Of a stretch of 6,891 nt of DNA, positions 6,061 to 6,891 are shown one piece after another. Each line of letters opens with the position of its first letter. Positions within the stretch are counted from its first letter, which is position 1. The DNA comes from CAZSTA01 sp964609495 [NCBI: uncultured bacterium]. Its GTDB lineage: Bacteria; CAZSTA01. Below the pieces are notes generated by a model. It was not told where the DNA came from and searched no databases. It worked only from the letters and a program-made list of their open reading frames with translations. The stretch spans positions 1-6,891 of the forward strand of contig CAZSTA010000192.1 in NCBI GenBank assembly GCA_964609495.1. The letters run 5' to 3'. The position numbers and the translations under genes were made by a program.

Positions 6061-6091
6061 TAGTTGATATGATAATAGGGGGATTATAATT

Positions 6092-6568
6092 ATGACAACG
6101 AATAATATCGCTAAACTCATAATTGCTATTGTAGTTTGTCAATTAGCAGGTGTCGTTGGTTCCTTATTTACCTATCCTTCAATTCCAACCTGGTATGCTA
6201 CACTTGAAAAACCAGTTTTTAGTCCGCCCAATTGGCTTTTTGCTCCCGTTTGGATCACCCTTTTCGTTCTAATGGGCATTTCAGCGTATTTGATATGGAA
6301 CAAAGGGTTAGAAAATAGAGAGGTAAAAATAGCCTTGTCCATATTTGGCATCCAACTGGTGTTAAATGCATTGTGGTCATTCCTATTCTTCGGGCTGAAA
6401 TCCCCATTTTATGCTTTTATAGAGATAATAATACTTTGGGTTGCAATTGCGCTTACTATTATGAAATTTCTCAAGATTTCTAAGAAAGCAGGCTTATTGC
6501 TCCTTCCGTATATAGCCTGGGTAAGCTTCGCGGCGATTCTCAATTTTTACATCTGGATTCTCAATTGA
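6092..6568 (+). CDS. tspO: TspO/MBR family (tryptophan-rich sensory) membrane protein
   Basis: This 158-residue protein is a normal-length member of the TspO/peripheral benzodiazepine receptor family, five-helix membrane proteins that bind porphyrins and have been linked to stress signalling and tetrapyrrole handling. Visible hallmarks are WYATLEKPVFSPPNWLFAPVW (34-54), MGISAYLIWN (61-70), the LNALWSFLFFG segment (91-101), and the LLLPYIAWVSFAAILN end (136-151), with Trp residues 34, 48, 54, 95 and 143 in typical places. Five hydrophobic spans are apparent. The ATG has TAGGGGGA 8 bases upstream. Base composition looks more A/T-rich than the transporter genes, and a 187-base gap with a hairpin and promoter-like elements separates it from the UroD-like gene, so it is likely a separate unit and possibly a later arrival. 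Physiological role here is unknown. Confidence 0.95.
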   Translation: MTTNNIAKLIIAIVVCQLAGVVGSLFTYPSIPTWYATLEKPVFSPPNWLFAPVWITLFVLMGISAYLIWNKGLENREVKIALSIFGIQLVLNALWSFLFFGLKSPFYAFIEIIILWVAIALTIMKFLKISKKAGLLLLPYIAWVSFAAILNFYIWILN

Positions 6569-6891
6569 GCAAGCGAGAGGATATATGAAAGGGAACTAAT
6601 AACATACGGATATATATGATCTGGGCAGGCATTTGGTGAGGGGTTCTCCAGCAAATTCTGATAAAATAGATTGGTGTTGGAAAAAGTGATAAGAAAGGGG
6701 AGGAAAAGATTTAAGGTTAGAGAGGGAGTTATAGAGCAATTGAAACCTAGCTTGGACTTATTTAAGTTGTGCTTCGAAACATCTCCCTATTTGTCTCTCC
6801 CCTATCCTTTAATCCCAGTCAGACCCCCTTTGATCGTTGCTCTAATTCTTTATTTCTGGCCTCTAAGTATCCTAGCTTATAGATGGCTATA
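6569..6891. other. Non-coding tail without a convincing gene
   Basis: No clear gene, RNA gene or terminator is visible. The middle part (about 6691-6730) is strongly purine-rich and contains AAAGGGGAGG, a ribosome-binding-like sequence with no start codon at the right distance. The following part (about 6780-6835) is pyrimidine-rich and includes CTCTCCCC, so the two could pair loosely. A near-repeat, GGATATATGA (6579-6588) and GGATATATATGA (6608-6619), lies just behind tspO. One forward frame is open from 6665 to the window end and is listed separately. Confidence 0.5.
6686..6891 (+). CDS. Weak candidate: open frame running off the window end
   Basis: After a TAA at 6662-6664 the frame stays open to the last base, about 75 codons. 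Possible starts are GTG at 6686 or TTG at 6740; GAGGGAG lies about 11 bases before the TTG, which is loose spacing, and the GTG has no good site. The translation begins basic (IRKGRKRFKVREG), then turns Pro/Leu-rich with a hydrophobic stretch (PPLIVALILYFWPLSILAY) that could be a membrane segment. I recognise no family. The skewed base composition can keep a frame open by chance, so this is probably non-coding unless the next bases continue it. Confidence 0.15.
   Translation, partial: MIRKGRKRFKVREGVIEQLKPSLDLFKLCFETSPYLSLPYPLIPVRPPLIVALILYFWPLSILAYRWL

Noticed and set aside
6046-6073. TTGAAA-N16-TATGAT as the tspO promoter
   Set aside because: The start of transcription would fall near 6080, inside the ribosome-binding site, leaving an mRNA without it.
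6585-6599. Four-codon frame ATG-AAA-GGG-AAC-TAA behind tspO
   Set aside because: It has a GAGAGG upstream but is too short to support as a gene.
1-6891. CRISPR array, tRNA or rRNA gene, transposase, integrase or toxin-antitoxin pair
   Set aside because: No spaced short repeats, cloverleaf-like arms, rRNA-like sequence, or motifs of such proteins were seen on either strand. The only large repeat is the tandem SBP duplication, which has no insertion-sequence ends.

Overview
The window holds an ABC-importer locus of the carbohydrate (CUT1) type, a uroporphyrinogen-decarboxylase-family gene and a TspO/MBR gene, all on the + strand. In order: a 5'-truncated substrate-binding protein (SBP) gene (2-1255) with its own terminator; a promoter and leader region; a second, closely related SBP gene (1547-2845) followed by another hairpin; two permease genes (2919-3824 and 3871-4752); a UroD-like gene (4843-5904); a tspO-like gene (6092-6568); and about 320 bases with no convincing gene.

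The organism is clearly bacterial. There is a perfect TTGACA-N17-TATAAT promoter, strong Shine-Dalgarno sequences and rho-independent terminators. Both SBPs carry a Sec/SPI signal peptide ending in ANA with no lipobox cysteine, which fits a diderm with a periplasm better than a typical Gram-positive. Base composition is moderate, and Arg codons AGA/AGG and Ile ATA are common. Corrinoid-type UroD-like genes next to sugar ABC transporters occur in several poorly cultured bacterial phyla (Poribacteria and Planctomycetes-like groups among them), but the phylum cannot be fixed from this window.

The likely working unit is SBP2 - permease 1 - permease 2 - UroD-like, read from the consensus promoter at 1365-1393. 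The hairpin after SBP2 probably ends much of the transcription, so SBP is made in excess over permease. SBP1 is a near-duplicate with its own terminator and may feed the same permease pair with an altered ligand preference. No ATPase subunit is encoded here, so it must come from upstream or be a shared MsmX/UgpC-like protein from elsewhere. The UroD-like protein may act on the imported compound or on a methyl group derived from it; that is inference only. tspO appears to be a separate transcription unit.

The most unusual structure lies in the SBP duplication. Identity between the copies is mosaic: diverged 5' halves, but a 170-base stretch with no differences. Their terminators are exact reverse complements of each other over 23 bases, so the loop sequence has flipped and the two RNA loops are mutually complementary. 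A decayed copy of the permease ribosome-binding site and start appears to lie behind the first terminator as a duplication scar. No wholly new system is evident beyond these points.
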